Source: Colletes latitarsis
Taxonomy: Eukaryota > Arthropoda > Insecta > Hymenoptera > Colletidae
Reading direction: 5' to 3'
Length of the DNA: 64,000 nucleotides
NCBI RefSeq assembly: GCF_051014445.1
Contig: NC_135147.1
Span: 27,866,479-27,930,478, forward strand
The notes under the pieces were generated by a model. It was not told where the DNA came from and made no database searches. It worked only from the letters and a program-made list of their open reading frames with translations. Position 1 is the stretch's first letter. Each line of letters begins with the position of its first letter. Positions 13,066 to 23,800 of the stretch are shown here, piece by piece. Both the position numbers and the translations under genes were made by a program.

Positions 13066-13386
13066 TCATCGAAGCGCGTGACCAAACCATCCACGGTAAT
13101 ACGAATACGAAATCGCAAACGCATTTAGATCTTTTGGGCCGGCAAATGGTATCAAAATCGTGTCCGAGAATCGACCCGGAGTCGAGTAAGTATAGGCAAA
13201 TCCTTGCACGACTAACGAGCACTCGAAGAAAATAGTTTCGGCCCGCTCGAAACAATCGAGGGCGTCGAGAGCGTATACGAACGACGTTCTTTGGCTCGCG
13301 TATCCATCCACTTCACAACCCCCGAGAGTGTCGACCGAGATTGGATGACTATCGTTACCATTTGCAAGGTCGATTGCATCGGTCAT
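13066..13386 (-). CDS. Candidate small protein of 106 residues, function unknown
   Basis: Single-exon minus-strand frame starting at 13386 with the good insect start context CCAAATGACC and ending in TGA. Unlike most frames in the window it is not Arg-rich: it is balanced in Asp, Ala, Phe, Tyr and Gly (for example the stretch FECSLVVQGFAYTYS), and would be acidic to neutral. No signal peptide, transmembrane segment or family motif is recognised. No neighbouring gene supports it. It may equally be a chance frame, since its complement is TCG/CGA-rich; the plus-strand copy contains a GTAAGT at 13184. Confidence 0.2.
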   Translation of the reverse strand: MTDAIDLANGNDSHPISVDTLGGCEVDGYASQRTSFVYALDALDCFERAETIFFECSLVVQGFAYTYSTPGRFSDTILIPFAGPKDLNAFAISYSYYRGWFGHALR

Positions 13387-14958
13387 TTGGCAAACTGAAC
13401 GCCTTCTTCGACGCGGGCTCTCGTCTATTCAGTCGGTCCCTTCGGGCGGAACATCGAGTCCTCGACTCCGTGACAAGCTCTTCCCTTCCAAGCACCTGCG
13501 AATTGCGAACACTTTTGCATATTTCAGAGTCATATGTTCGCGTTCCTCGTAGATATCCTTTGAATTGCCAACGACACTCTTACGAACAAAGTACTGCGAA
13601 TCAAATTAATATTCGGACACTATTTGTAATCATTACGAATTGTACATCGCATTTCGAGTCTCGGGCTAGTTGAACTTTTGTAAGTAATTTAAACGAAAAT
13701 AGTGTTTTGAGGCACCTGTACTCGGGTAGAAAGTGATTTAAAGCTAACAGCGAATACCGAATCCTTCGTCGATCGAACAGTTCTAATACGGAGGTAATTC
13801 GACGTGGATCGAACACGACGGGACATGGACGCGTTATAATTCACCGTGTCCTTTCCGTGGTTAGCGCCGCGGTCTGTCCCGCAAACGGAACGCGTCGTCC
13901 TACCGGGAGGGACGCGGAGAAATTATTAGCCTAATCGCAGGGATTGATGGCGCGACTAGTAATGGCTCGACCGAACGACCGGGTTTCGAGCTTCCGCATC
14001 ACGTTCATGTCACTCGGCTCTACGGTGATTATGGAGATGACATTAACGTCCCCTCGGGAGTCGGTTACGTCGGCCGCTTCCGGCAAGGGACGTGGCGGCG
14101 TCGATTCTACGAGACGCGATCAGCGACACCTCCTGAAACGGCTGGGATCCTCGCGGGACAACCGAAAGTTCCCTCAAGTTTTGCCAGTTTCTGTTATTGA
14201 ATGAGATTTAATCACTGGAGGCGCGTACGCGCGTCGCCGAATGAGTAACGGCGGAATCTCGTGATGTGGAATAGAATCGTCGAGTAACTCGTCTCGAGAA
14301 CTCTAATGCGAAATCGATGGCAAGAAGTTTCCACCGACTGGGATTATTCGTCGTACTATCACAGACGAGGTATGCGAGTAGACCTCTCATCCAATGTATT
14401 TTTTCGGCCCATTTTTACGGGGTTGTAGAGCTTCACTATCATTTTTGGGTTATTATATTTGAAATTTTTTCTTTCACCGAAAAATTTGTCCCTTTGTTTA
14501 GAGGGGAAAATTATCGCAGTAATCGCAGAATTAACATGCTCGGAATTAGTTTAACTCTCTGGAACTTGTACAGAGGACGTGTAGTATCCGGACACGCGAG
14601 AATCTGAAAAAAGTGGACAATGACCGCGACCGGTGGTGGATGAAAAAAATTACAGAGCAGCTTTGAGGCGAAGCCATCGTTATCCGGACAGTAGCGAGTC
14701 ATAATTTAATGGCAGCCGATGAACGCCGCTAATAGGTAGTTTCTTTTTTGCCCCGAGCCGCGAAGAGGGTGCAGGGCGTCCAGAAGAGAATCAATTACGA
14801 GCTTTTAGTCTCGTTAGTTCGCGCGTCGAGGTGACACGACGACGTGTCATCTTTCCTTTTAAAGATAGAAAGGCTATTAATAAATGTCACGCTTAGATAA
14901 AGTCGTAGTACCGAACGATGCCAGGGGGTGGTATATATGCGTGACCCGAGGGGGGAGA

Positions 14959-14997
14959 GTTAAAAATATTATTGATCTCGCTGGCAATATTTTTAAC
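14959..14997. other. AT-rich hairpin, 12-bp perfect stem, 15-nt loop
   Basis: GTTAAAAATATT at 14959-14970 is exactly complementary to AATATTTTTAAC at 14986-14997. Pairing may extend outward through CGTGA near 14940 and TCACG near 15010, giving an imperfect ~75-nt foldback. No mature small-RNA sequence is recognised. Confidence 0.6.
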
Positions 14998-17900
14998 CCG
15001 TCCGTTTTTTCACGTTTAAATCTCTGGCTCTAAATCTTCCGAACCAGTTGCGTATGTTCCAGTATTGGGACAGATTAAACGGTAGATACTATTTTAATAT
15101 TATTAGAAGAATATTTTGAAGCACGTAGAAACGTCTTCTGATCAGTTTACATACAGTAGGCAGTGTATCGATTCCTGTCGTGTCGATCAATTTACTGTTA
15201 TCTGCCGTGTGACAGCGGATGATTTGAACTGTCGCAAGATTATCCCCGTATGCGACACGAATGTCACTAGCAGTCTCTTCGATACTGTTTCTCCATATTT
15301 CAAAATGTACAGAAATCTAACGCTAAAGCAAAGCGATACTAATTACAGAGAGGACTTACGGGACAAGCTAATATACTAGCGAGCATACGACTAGGAAGAA
15401 TCAATAAACTAACGGTCCGCGGTTGCACGCGAAAGAAGGAGAATATCTGGCCCGCAACGGAGGATTAATAACGTTGTCGTTTGACCGGAAGGGGGATCAG
15501 AGGGAATAGAAGAAGCCGTTGGAAAGAAAATCTGAGACAGTGGGTAGGGGAGGGAGGAGAAGATAGGAAAGAAGGTTGGCAAAGACGGCGAGGAAAGGAG
15601 GATGTGATCCAGCAGTCTCTGGAAGATGATGCACGAGCTCGCGGGGATGACAGCCGCATCCGGTACTATCCGGGACACGCGAAGAAATGCATTTTCCTTG
15701 GTTTATTTAACTGCGCCGCGTTACACGCCAGACGATAGAGCGCCGCCAGTGTTTCTCGACTAATGCGTCTTACCTCCTAACTTTCTTTCTTTTATTTCGT
15801 TTTCGCTTCGATTCGCTCGCCGGTTCTGACAGCGTTCGAGGCGGGGGAGGAAAACATCGGACGGAGTGACGCGATCACGCTGACGGCCAGAGAAACTACG
15901 GGAACGGATCCGCGAATTCCGGCGCGACTGCGATTTTTAGTTGGGCCATTAGCTCTTGTGCGAGGAAAAAAGACGCTCGTGTCTTTTGACGCGTTCAGCG
16001 ACTCGTGAGATTCGATCTTTTTATGCTTTCAACGCGACGACGGATTGAGAATGTCTATTTGTCTTCGTGTCACCGGCGGTTGAAACGCTTCCGAAAATAA
16101 CTGCTTCAAACTGTTATAAATTGGTTCTGAATTAACACAGTTTTGTGAACCGAACAATGGCGGAACTGCTGCAGATATGTCGGTTCTATAACTGTTATTT
16201 CTCGATTCTATGCATGTACATGACGTTTTCAGGTGATCTGTCTTAAATGATCTGATTGCGTTCTCTGTTCTTTCAGGGAGTTCGTGGACTCGATTTCTCG
16301 TGGCTGATTGTCCTGAGAAACGGAGTGTTTGGGAACGATACGCAACAATCGCTACCAGCTGCGAGCAGCGGAGAGAGAGTCGAAACTTTCCACGAAACAT
16401 TAAGAGCACGACTCGTTCGGAGCGAACGTATGAAGACGTAACCCAGTGAGTTGGACGTTTAACGGAATCGTGTAACGATTTAATTACGACGTGCCGCGTG
16501 ACGGTGAACGACGGACCGTCGACACCGACTTTCGCCCCCTTTCGCTCGTTTATTTCTGGATCCTCCGAATCCACACAGCGTCCGTCGGCTGGTTACTCGA
16601 ATGTTAAATGTTCTGTCTACCGCGCAAGTGGACCGTCGTGTCACCGCATCGCTGATTCGTTCGATTAACGTCGCATTTGCCGCGTCTGTTTCACGGCACG
16701 ATCAAAGGCGGCCGGTTCTTGTTCGATGGAGTTTGTAGCATCTGGATCATTTGCCAGCCGTTCGTTCATAGCGTTCACGGACTCTACGTTTAACCCTTGA
16801 AATAAACTTGAAGTTTAATTATTTTCCTCCGATTCTAGAGTATTGCTATTTTGTAGAAATTGAAGAATAGGAGGATATAAGATAGTTCTGTCGGGTTTCT
16901 CTTTCGTCAATCGAGGACGTTGTTAACGTCGTCGTCGATTTAATTGCTCGTTTGGCGGACGCCTTTGAAAGTGCTCGCGCTGCGTCGATCGCGGTGCAGC
17001 GGAACGGGCGTACCCGCGCGTGTCTCTTTGGTAAAATTTTGTCACGTTCCGGTTTATTACGATTCAATCCTGGAGAAATGCCGCTCTCCGCGGCGACAAA
17101 AGACGTCGCCCGTATACGCGAGCAGACAGATCGGGAAATCCGTGGCTCGTTTCCCGTCCCTACGTGACGGAATAAACGCGCCAGTCCGCATTACGCGCAG
17201 TCAGATAGCTACATTCCCTGTCTAGAGTTTTCGTGTTATTGTAAATATATTATTCCGTTGGCGAGCGAGCGGATTTACTCGATTTTCACTCGGTGGTATC
17301 GAGTTAGACATAAATTACGAACAACGTAAAAATCCATAAATATGCAGTAGTTCGCGGAAGGATCGTCCGCTCGACGCGCAGAATATAGAGACACCAGAAG
17401 TCGTTCGTTCTTAACGGGAAATTTCCTTTTAACGCCGTCGCAATGACAGTTTTCGATACTAATGCCGACGACGTGAACAAATAATCCGCGAGACTACACG
17501 CTCCTCCAAAGATTGACGTTCGCCTGGAAACGTATACCACCGGAAACCCGTCCGTTCGCTCTATTTCTCCGAGTAATGGTGCGTTGATGGCTCGATGATA
17601 TCCTTCTACGGTATCGTAAAGTGTTTTCGTAGACGTATCTCAATCGACTCGGTGACAGTAGCTGAAGCCCAACTGGAAGTATTCAATAAGAAACAATCTC
17701 CGGTAAAAGACTTACTAATCTAGTCTATGCGAGACAACTGACTACCGAAATATTGTTTATTTAATTCCATTATCAAACTATCTGTTTCAGTTGTTAACGA
17801 GGAATCAAAATTTCGAATCCAGCTAAATTCCAAACCAGCGATCGGATTGGTCGCGTCTCTGGCTGTACAAAGGACATGCTACCGCCACGGTGGGTGCCAA

Positions 17901-19518
17901 AATTTACTACCGATCGATCGGATGGCTAAACCTTCATCGAGTCGTATCTCGTCTCAGGATTTGGCCAGGACTCGGGCGTTCGCGTCCGTCGTTTCTATCG
18001 TTGTAACTTGCAACGAGCCGTCGTCCTGCGCCCCGAAACCGGCTAGCAGAATGTCGCTCGGTTCGGCGCAATTTACTGCTGATGGGAGGTAATTCCGACG
18101 GCTGATAATCGCGCCAGCATCCGGCTGATCCGCACAATAAATACGGATACCTGGCTGGCTGGTGATTAATGGTGGCCCGGCATTGGCGTATTTACGAATA
18201 TCTGCCAGCAAGGTTCGCGATCAAGTTGATTTCCGTCGCGCTCAACGACGTGTTTCGTTCAGATCGTCGCGAGTCCGATCGTTAGTCGTCATTTGTAAAC
18301 TATCTTTGCTCGTCCAATATAGAATATTGGTTTAAAAAATTCGCTAATACGAATTTACGAATTTGCCTCGAACGAACGAAAAGCGTGCGGAATTTCCAGA
18401 TATCGCGGATAGCGACGGGTAAATTCTTTCGTTTTCAGCGACGAACGAAATTAAAAGTTCGGACGCAAATTAACGCGACGAAATTCAGACGTCGTCTCGT
18501 CTACGTTGCTGTCGACGGAACCGAGAGGGAAAGATGATGCTTGACTATCTTTTACGAACGGTTATCGAAGTGGTCTCGAGTAGAATCGAAACGCTGATTG
18601 GATGGAAGGTCGATCAAACGGTTCGACTCCTCGAGACTCGTCGACGTCGCGCGTGCACCTGTTACGATGACGATTGCGATCACCTTGCGGTACAGTCGAG
18701 AGAAATAGTTCCCCCAACGTTTTATCGGGAATTGGTTTCAACATCGGAGAAATTGCGTGTACACGATTTTTCGACGACCGAAATACCTTTGCCCGTTAAT
18801 TGATTACGATTTCGTTGAATCTACAACAATGTTTACTCACCAGTTGCGTGTAAACACACCCACTTCCGTCTCGCAGAACCATCCATACGATGGTATTTAA
18901 TTTAACGTTCGATTTAATCAACATTCGAAGACTGTCCAGCATCGCTGTCGAGAACATTGTTTACTTTCTATTTTATTAACCCCTTTAACAATCAACCCTG
19001 TTATAACATGGCTATTCGTTCCATGTTCGAAACATGGAAATAGTTGCAGAAGACAGAGGGTATAAGCTTAGTTAGATTTTTTGAACTTGCAAACAGAACG
19101 TCGAAGCAGCGAAATGCAATGTTCGAAATGGAATCGAACGAGTTGATAGGTCGAAACAGACGGACGGTACCTAGTTTGCTCGCTGCAGGAGTCATCGGGA
19201 CGGAATGCAGGATTAGAACAGGTAACGTCGACGCGTCCGACTCGACGCGGCAAGTTCGACAAGTTCGATAGGTACGGATGAAAATTTCATGCACGGGAAC
19301 GCGGCGCGGAATCAGTTTAGCGAAACATCTCACTGGCTGATAAAACATCAACCCAGACGAATCTCCCGGGAAATTTCGAGCTCTCTCTGTTTCTCGCTAT
19401 GGATCGAACGACATGGACATTGAACTTCGAAAGTTCAACGACTAGTTTTACCGACTGTACACGCCAGTACGTAACCAGGTGCAACGCGCGGCTCAGACGC
19501 TCTGAAGGACGTACTCAC

Positions 19519-20029
19519 CCTGCGGCCGTGGAGGGTAGCTAAGAGGTACCAACGTTACTTCCGACGCACAGTCTGCCGCTCTCGACGCTGCTAGCAATAA
19601 CGAACCGGGGAAAAACGCGAGCGAGACTCGCGGGTATCTGCAACCGAGTCGGAGACCAGGGAATCGTTCTAGCTCGATCGTTTTTGCAATTCGATCTAGA
19701 CATAAAACATCTAGAAATACGGTAAAATATAATAACTTTATTCGAGAATTTATCAATATCCACGTTATCTGGAACGATCGAGACTCCAGACAACGCGGCG
19801 ATACTTACCCTTTCCGATAATAAAGTGAGAATAAGGGGTTGAGGGGGCGGATAGAGCGTCGCAGGTGTAGTCTGCGAGTGGTTGCCGAAGGATGTGGGGG
19901 ATGCGAGCGCGCGACGTTAAGCTCGCGGAGGGGGTAAGCGAAGTCTCGTTAAAAATACACGCGTGACAAGATCCTTTAGGTGGCGCGACTTGGTCGCGTG
20001 TTACCACCGGCGGCGGCGGCGACGGCGGC
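19519..20029 (-). other. Candidate non-coding 5' exons of a minus-strand transcript
   Basis: Segment 1 (about 20029 to 19809) has no ATG and ends at AAAGG|GTAAGTATC. Segment 2 (19587 to 19519, 69 nt) is preceded by a pyrimidine tract ending GCTAGCAG, has no ATG, and ends at GCAGG|GTGAGTACG. Absence of ATG over ~290 nt together with two strong donors suggests a spliced 5' leader or a long non-coding RNA. The next exon is not secure. One option is 18957-18841, a 39-codon ATG-led frame ending at CAACTG|GTGAGT, but it lacks a good acceptor. No coding gene in this orientation is recognised to the left. Confidence 0.3.
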
Positions 20030-20040
20030 GGTGGCGGAGG
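20008..20040. repeat. Imperfect (CGG)11 trinucleotide repeat
   Basis: Eleven CGG-like units with three substitutions (CGA, TGG, AGG) at the presumed 5' end of the minus-strand transcript. CGG/CCG repeats in 5' leaders are common in animal genes and tend to be length-variable. Confidence 0.85.
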
Positions 20041-20053
20041 AAGGAAAGGGGTG

Positions 20054-20060
20054 CTTTATA
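20054..20060 (-). promoter_or_regulatory. Candidate TATA box (TATAAAG) for minus-strand transcription
   Basis: Read on the minus strand, GGCTATAAAGCACC is followed by a pyrimidine-rich stretch and then the CGG/CCG-repeat region, which would put transcription start near 20029. Support comes from what follows: 221 nt without any ATG ending at a near-perfect donor, then a second ATG-free segment with acceptor and donor. This is inference; no start-site data. Confidence 0.35.
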
Positions 20061-20820
20061 GCCGACACTCGTTAGTAATTGAATACTTCGTCGAGAAGGA
20101 AACGCGCCGGGCGACATTGTTGTTCGTGGCTTCCGTCGCGCAAGCCCTGGGTTTAAAGCATAATTCCCGTCGCGACGATACACGCGCGTTACTGTCCTGT
20201 CGTCGCGTTTACGATGCGGTTTACCGAGATCGGATCCCGACGCGAGGATTTTCTAAAGTGGCTCAGCCAATTTTCAACAAACGCTGCTGGATCCTTATCG
20301 CTTTTTTTCAATGTCGAGTAACGTCCGTATTAAAAATGTAAAATGTACAAGGATAGGGCATATTCGTATATACAAAATCCTCCCGTTTCGAACCCTGGAA
20401 CCATTTGCTGCTCTATTATTAATGAAATAGTTATTAGTATTGGCAATTTGGACGTACGTCTGACTTCAACCTACGTGCAATGAAATTTGATCCTTGCACT
20501 GGTCCTTTTACCATCGAAGAAAACAATAGAAACAGAGGGCTCGTAGGAGGCTGCAAGGTGGTCGAACGTTTGCGTTCCCGTGAAACATTAGGCTCGGTTT
20601 CGAGCGTGGAAATTCGATAATGGCCGGTCCGCGTGACCGGCCAATAATTCTGCGGCGATGCTTTTGCGCAGACTTCCGGCGAGTCGCGATATATCAGTCC
20701 GGGCCAAGGCAAGCCGGAACCGGAAACCGTCAATCATAGGACTAAGTTAACGCCGAGTCCGTTCTACTCGCTCAGAGAACCTCCGCCCTATATCGTTGCA
20801 CGAACTATTTTATGGACCCT

Positions 20821-20838
20821 TCTCTCTCTCTCTCTCTC
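20821..20838. repeat. (TC)9 microsatellite
   Basis: Nine perfect TC units, with a short CA run at 20922-20932 about 85 bases on. No gene adjacent. Confidence 0.9.
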
Positions 20839-23800
20839 CGGCAACCCTTCTGCCCACCTCTTCCTCGTCGGTCCTCTTTCCGTCTCGCTCGGACCATCCT
20901 TTCGCCCAGTTCTAGTTCCTGCACACACACACGCCATCGCGTCATCCCTCTGAAATATACTTTCGAGCTGCGAACATCGATTTTTTCATAAATAACCGCC
21001 CACCTGACCGCCCATAGCCGGTAAATCTCTCAATCTGGCTACCCCCATCCCTTAACTGTATCTGGTTAATTCCATCGAACCTGTGCGAGTCTGAATTCGC
21101 CGCCGGAATCTTTCTGGTGTCGCGATTTCCTTCTAATCGAACATTTTTACTTTTCATTGCTGATGATCATAGATCACAGTCGTTTGCCGAAGAAACAAAT
21201 CTCGCGGAAGCGAGGAACATTCTTTCATACTGGAGCGGAGTGGAAGCGAGACCGTTGATTGTCGTCGAATATTCGGCGGAAATTGAAGAAGTTCGCGAAA
21301 GAGGCCAGTTTGACGATGTATCGGGAAACGTGGCTCGAATAATCGCGCCGAGCCAGCGGCTCGGTTTTCCCAGTGGAAATGGCCTCCACACCTTTTTCCC
21401 GCTCATAAAGGACGAAAATTTCACGGGGCGTTTTACGCTCGGTCATTAGCGAAATCGGTGGTACCTTACGTTCTCGCTTTTACGGGCGGCCCTTCCGCGT
21501 TGGTCTTTGCGAGAAAATAAAACGGAAGCGTTGCCGGGGCATTTCACTTTTAATAGTAACTTGCCTCGATTGTAAAGGGGAGAATATAAAACGGCTAAAT
21601 GTATAACAGAGTCTATCGGTCGTCGGTATTATTTCGTTTTCCTTTGGCGTTGTTGACGAAATATTTTCGAATTATGAAATAAAACTGTTTCGAAAATAAT
21701 TTTCTATACTATGTAGCATCGTAGAGATAAAACCTGAATCTGAACACGTGACAGCGACCGATGATGGCTGGCTAGCAATGTAATGCACGCGCGACAATCA
21801 TTGGACGATTTAAAAAAAAAATCCATTCCGGATGTAATTCGCGACTAGTCGATCAATCCTTGGGCTTCAAAGGCTAATACCGTTGGAAATCAGCGTTTCG
21901 CTCGAACAAATTCGAAACGCCGTCGTTACCTCTATTCGTTTCCGGGCGCCGCATTCCCAATAAATTCACCGCGACGACCTCGGGACGCCGCGGCGCGGTG
22001 CGGCGCGACAAAAAAAAAGCGATCCCGGTCTATCCGGATGGCTTCTTGAAAAACGGTGATCGCACCCGGATTCGATCCGGCGTATTCAATTGGATCCTTC
22101 TCTGTCGCTAATCCCACTTTTGATGGAAACAAAATTGGCCGGCGCGACGTTCGGTTGGCCGTCCGATACAAATATTCGCGCGGAACGTAAAGCGTCGTTT
22201 CCAAGTGTTTCCCGGGTGAAATATTGCGACGCGTCGCGCATACGCGATGCCCCCACATGCGTATTATGCAGATACCACTGAACTGGAAATCGCAATAACG
22301 ACCGTTGTGGATCGGTGACGTTTCCTCCTCTGCACCCTCTTCCGAACCCTTCCGTGCGGTGGTTTTATACCTCTCCTCCGTCCAGAACCATTTTTTTTTT
22401 CTACCGCGATTCTGTTCGCGATACAACGTCGATCGCGGTCCGTGCTCGTCAGGGATGTCGGTAGTTTTCCGCGAGTTACGAGGACCCCGACGCGAACACT
22501 GCTTAAAGGCGGTGAACTCTAATTCTTCGCGGTCGGACATTAACAGCTTCGAAAGGATAACCACGTACGGTTGATACGTGATACAAGGATACCGAGTTCG
22601 GAGTATCTATAATTCACGTAATCAATTTGGCGAAACGAACGATAACTTAGCCACGGTACGATCAGTTTTACGATCGTTTTACCAGGGCTAGGACACATTT
22701 CCGGTCTTCGGTTTTCGCCGTTTATCGAGAGCCCCGAGACGTTTGGACGATCGTTCGAATTGCGTTTAATTATTTAACCGCGTCGTGCAGTTCCAAAGGA
22801 TCTTATCGCTACGTTGATCCACTCGAATCGAGCTATCAAACAATTACGTTCGGATACTAATCGTCGTGATTCAGTCTCGTTAGCTATTTTTCTTTCTTAA
22901 AGAGCCAAAGAACCAATAGGAATTTTAGGTGGTTGTTCCCACGCCATATCGTCTGGGCTACAGTACCTTTGGTTTTAGTAGCCTCGAACGTTAATGTTAC
23001 GCGTGTAATCTCGTTGCACGGAGGGCAAAAGAGCGGACAAACGGGTTACCAAAAAACCTGAAAAGCTCGAGCCTCGTTAGCAGAGGGGGAACGAAACATT
23101 CGCGGTAACCCTTTTTTCGCGATCTTTGTATTCGGCGAGTGGTATTGGTCGGCTCGTATAACGGCCACGAAATTCAACGGACGGCAGGTTCGAGAGGGGC
23201 GCGGATATTTTCATGCAAATGCGGATACCTTTTTTCCCCAGATCGTAGCCAGGGACGCAGAACAATGGCGGTCGAATTCGTTTTCGGTGGAATCGCGCGT
23301 CGAAATTGTGCGGATTAACGCGAGAGCGTAGTGCGCGCGACTTGACGTTCTCGAGCGTAAACGTTTCCGGCGCGATAAAAGGGACACGACGAGGAAACAG
23401 GGTGAGAAAACGACTCGAAACAGTGGCAACTAAACCGGGGGTTGTCGGGAGGACATTCGTACGGACGGGCGGGTGGGCGGTGGGTCGGTTTCTTTGCTCC
23501 GAGCAACGAGGATTTCCATGTAATTTCACCGCGTAATAAGATTATACCTTTTCCAGCTCGAGGCTACCTATTGTTTTCCCATTCGCGGGCACCCGGATAT
23601 TGTGTTTCACGTTTTGTTCCGTCCCGTTCCGTTTCGGTCTCGAATGTTGCTGGTAACTTTTCCTCCGTACCCGCCACTATGACGAGAATATAGTTAACAT
23701 TGTAGGAAGAAGGCGGCCACCTTCGAAGTTTAGTCGTCGTCTGTGATGGTCCATAAAGAGCCGGCTGAAATTGCGACCCGTACCACCTCGAGAGCTCCGC

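Larger units (their letters stand above)
12829..18840. other. Non-genic stretch with isolated splice-like signals
   Basis: Apart from the 106-codon minus-strand candidate at 13066-13386, nothing is recognisable. A very good minus-strand donor (AGAG|GTAAGTACG) ends an exon-like segment at 12828, with no ATG-led frame entering it, so it could be a non-coding exon. A hairpin with a perfect 12-bp stem lies at 14959-14997. A 181-codon minus-strand frame (16029-16574) has no family resemblance. Confidence 0.4.

Noticed and set aside
15205..15218. CGTGTGACAGCGG, resembling the core of miR-210
   Set aside because: Match is only about 13 nt and the seed region differs; no surrounding hairpin seen.
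16029..16574. 181-codon minus-strand frame with an Asn/Ser-containing C-terminal half
   Set aside because: Looks more protein-like than most, but has no domain, and a good plus-strand acceptor-like tract inside it is equally unsupported. Left as unproven.
20380..20402. TTTCGAACCCTGG, resembling a minus-strand tRNA T-loop
   Set aside because: Stem bases do not pair and no cloverleaf can be drawn.
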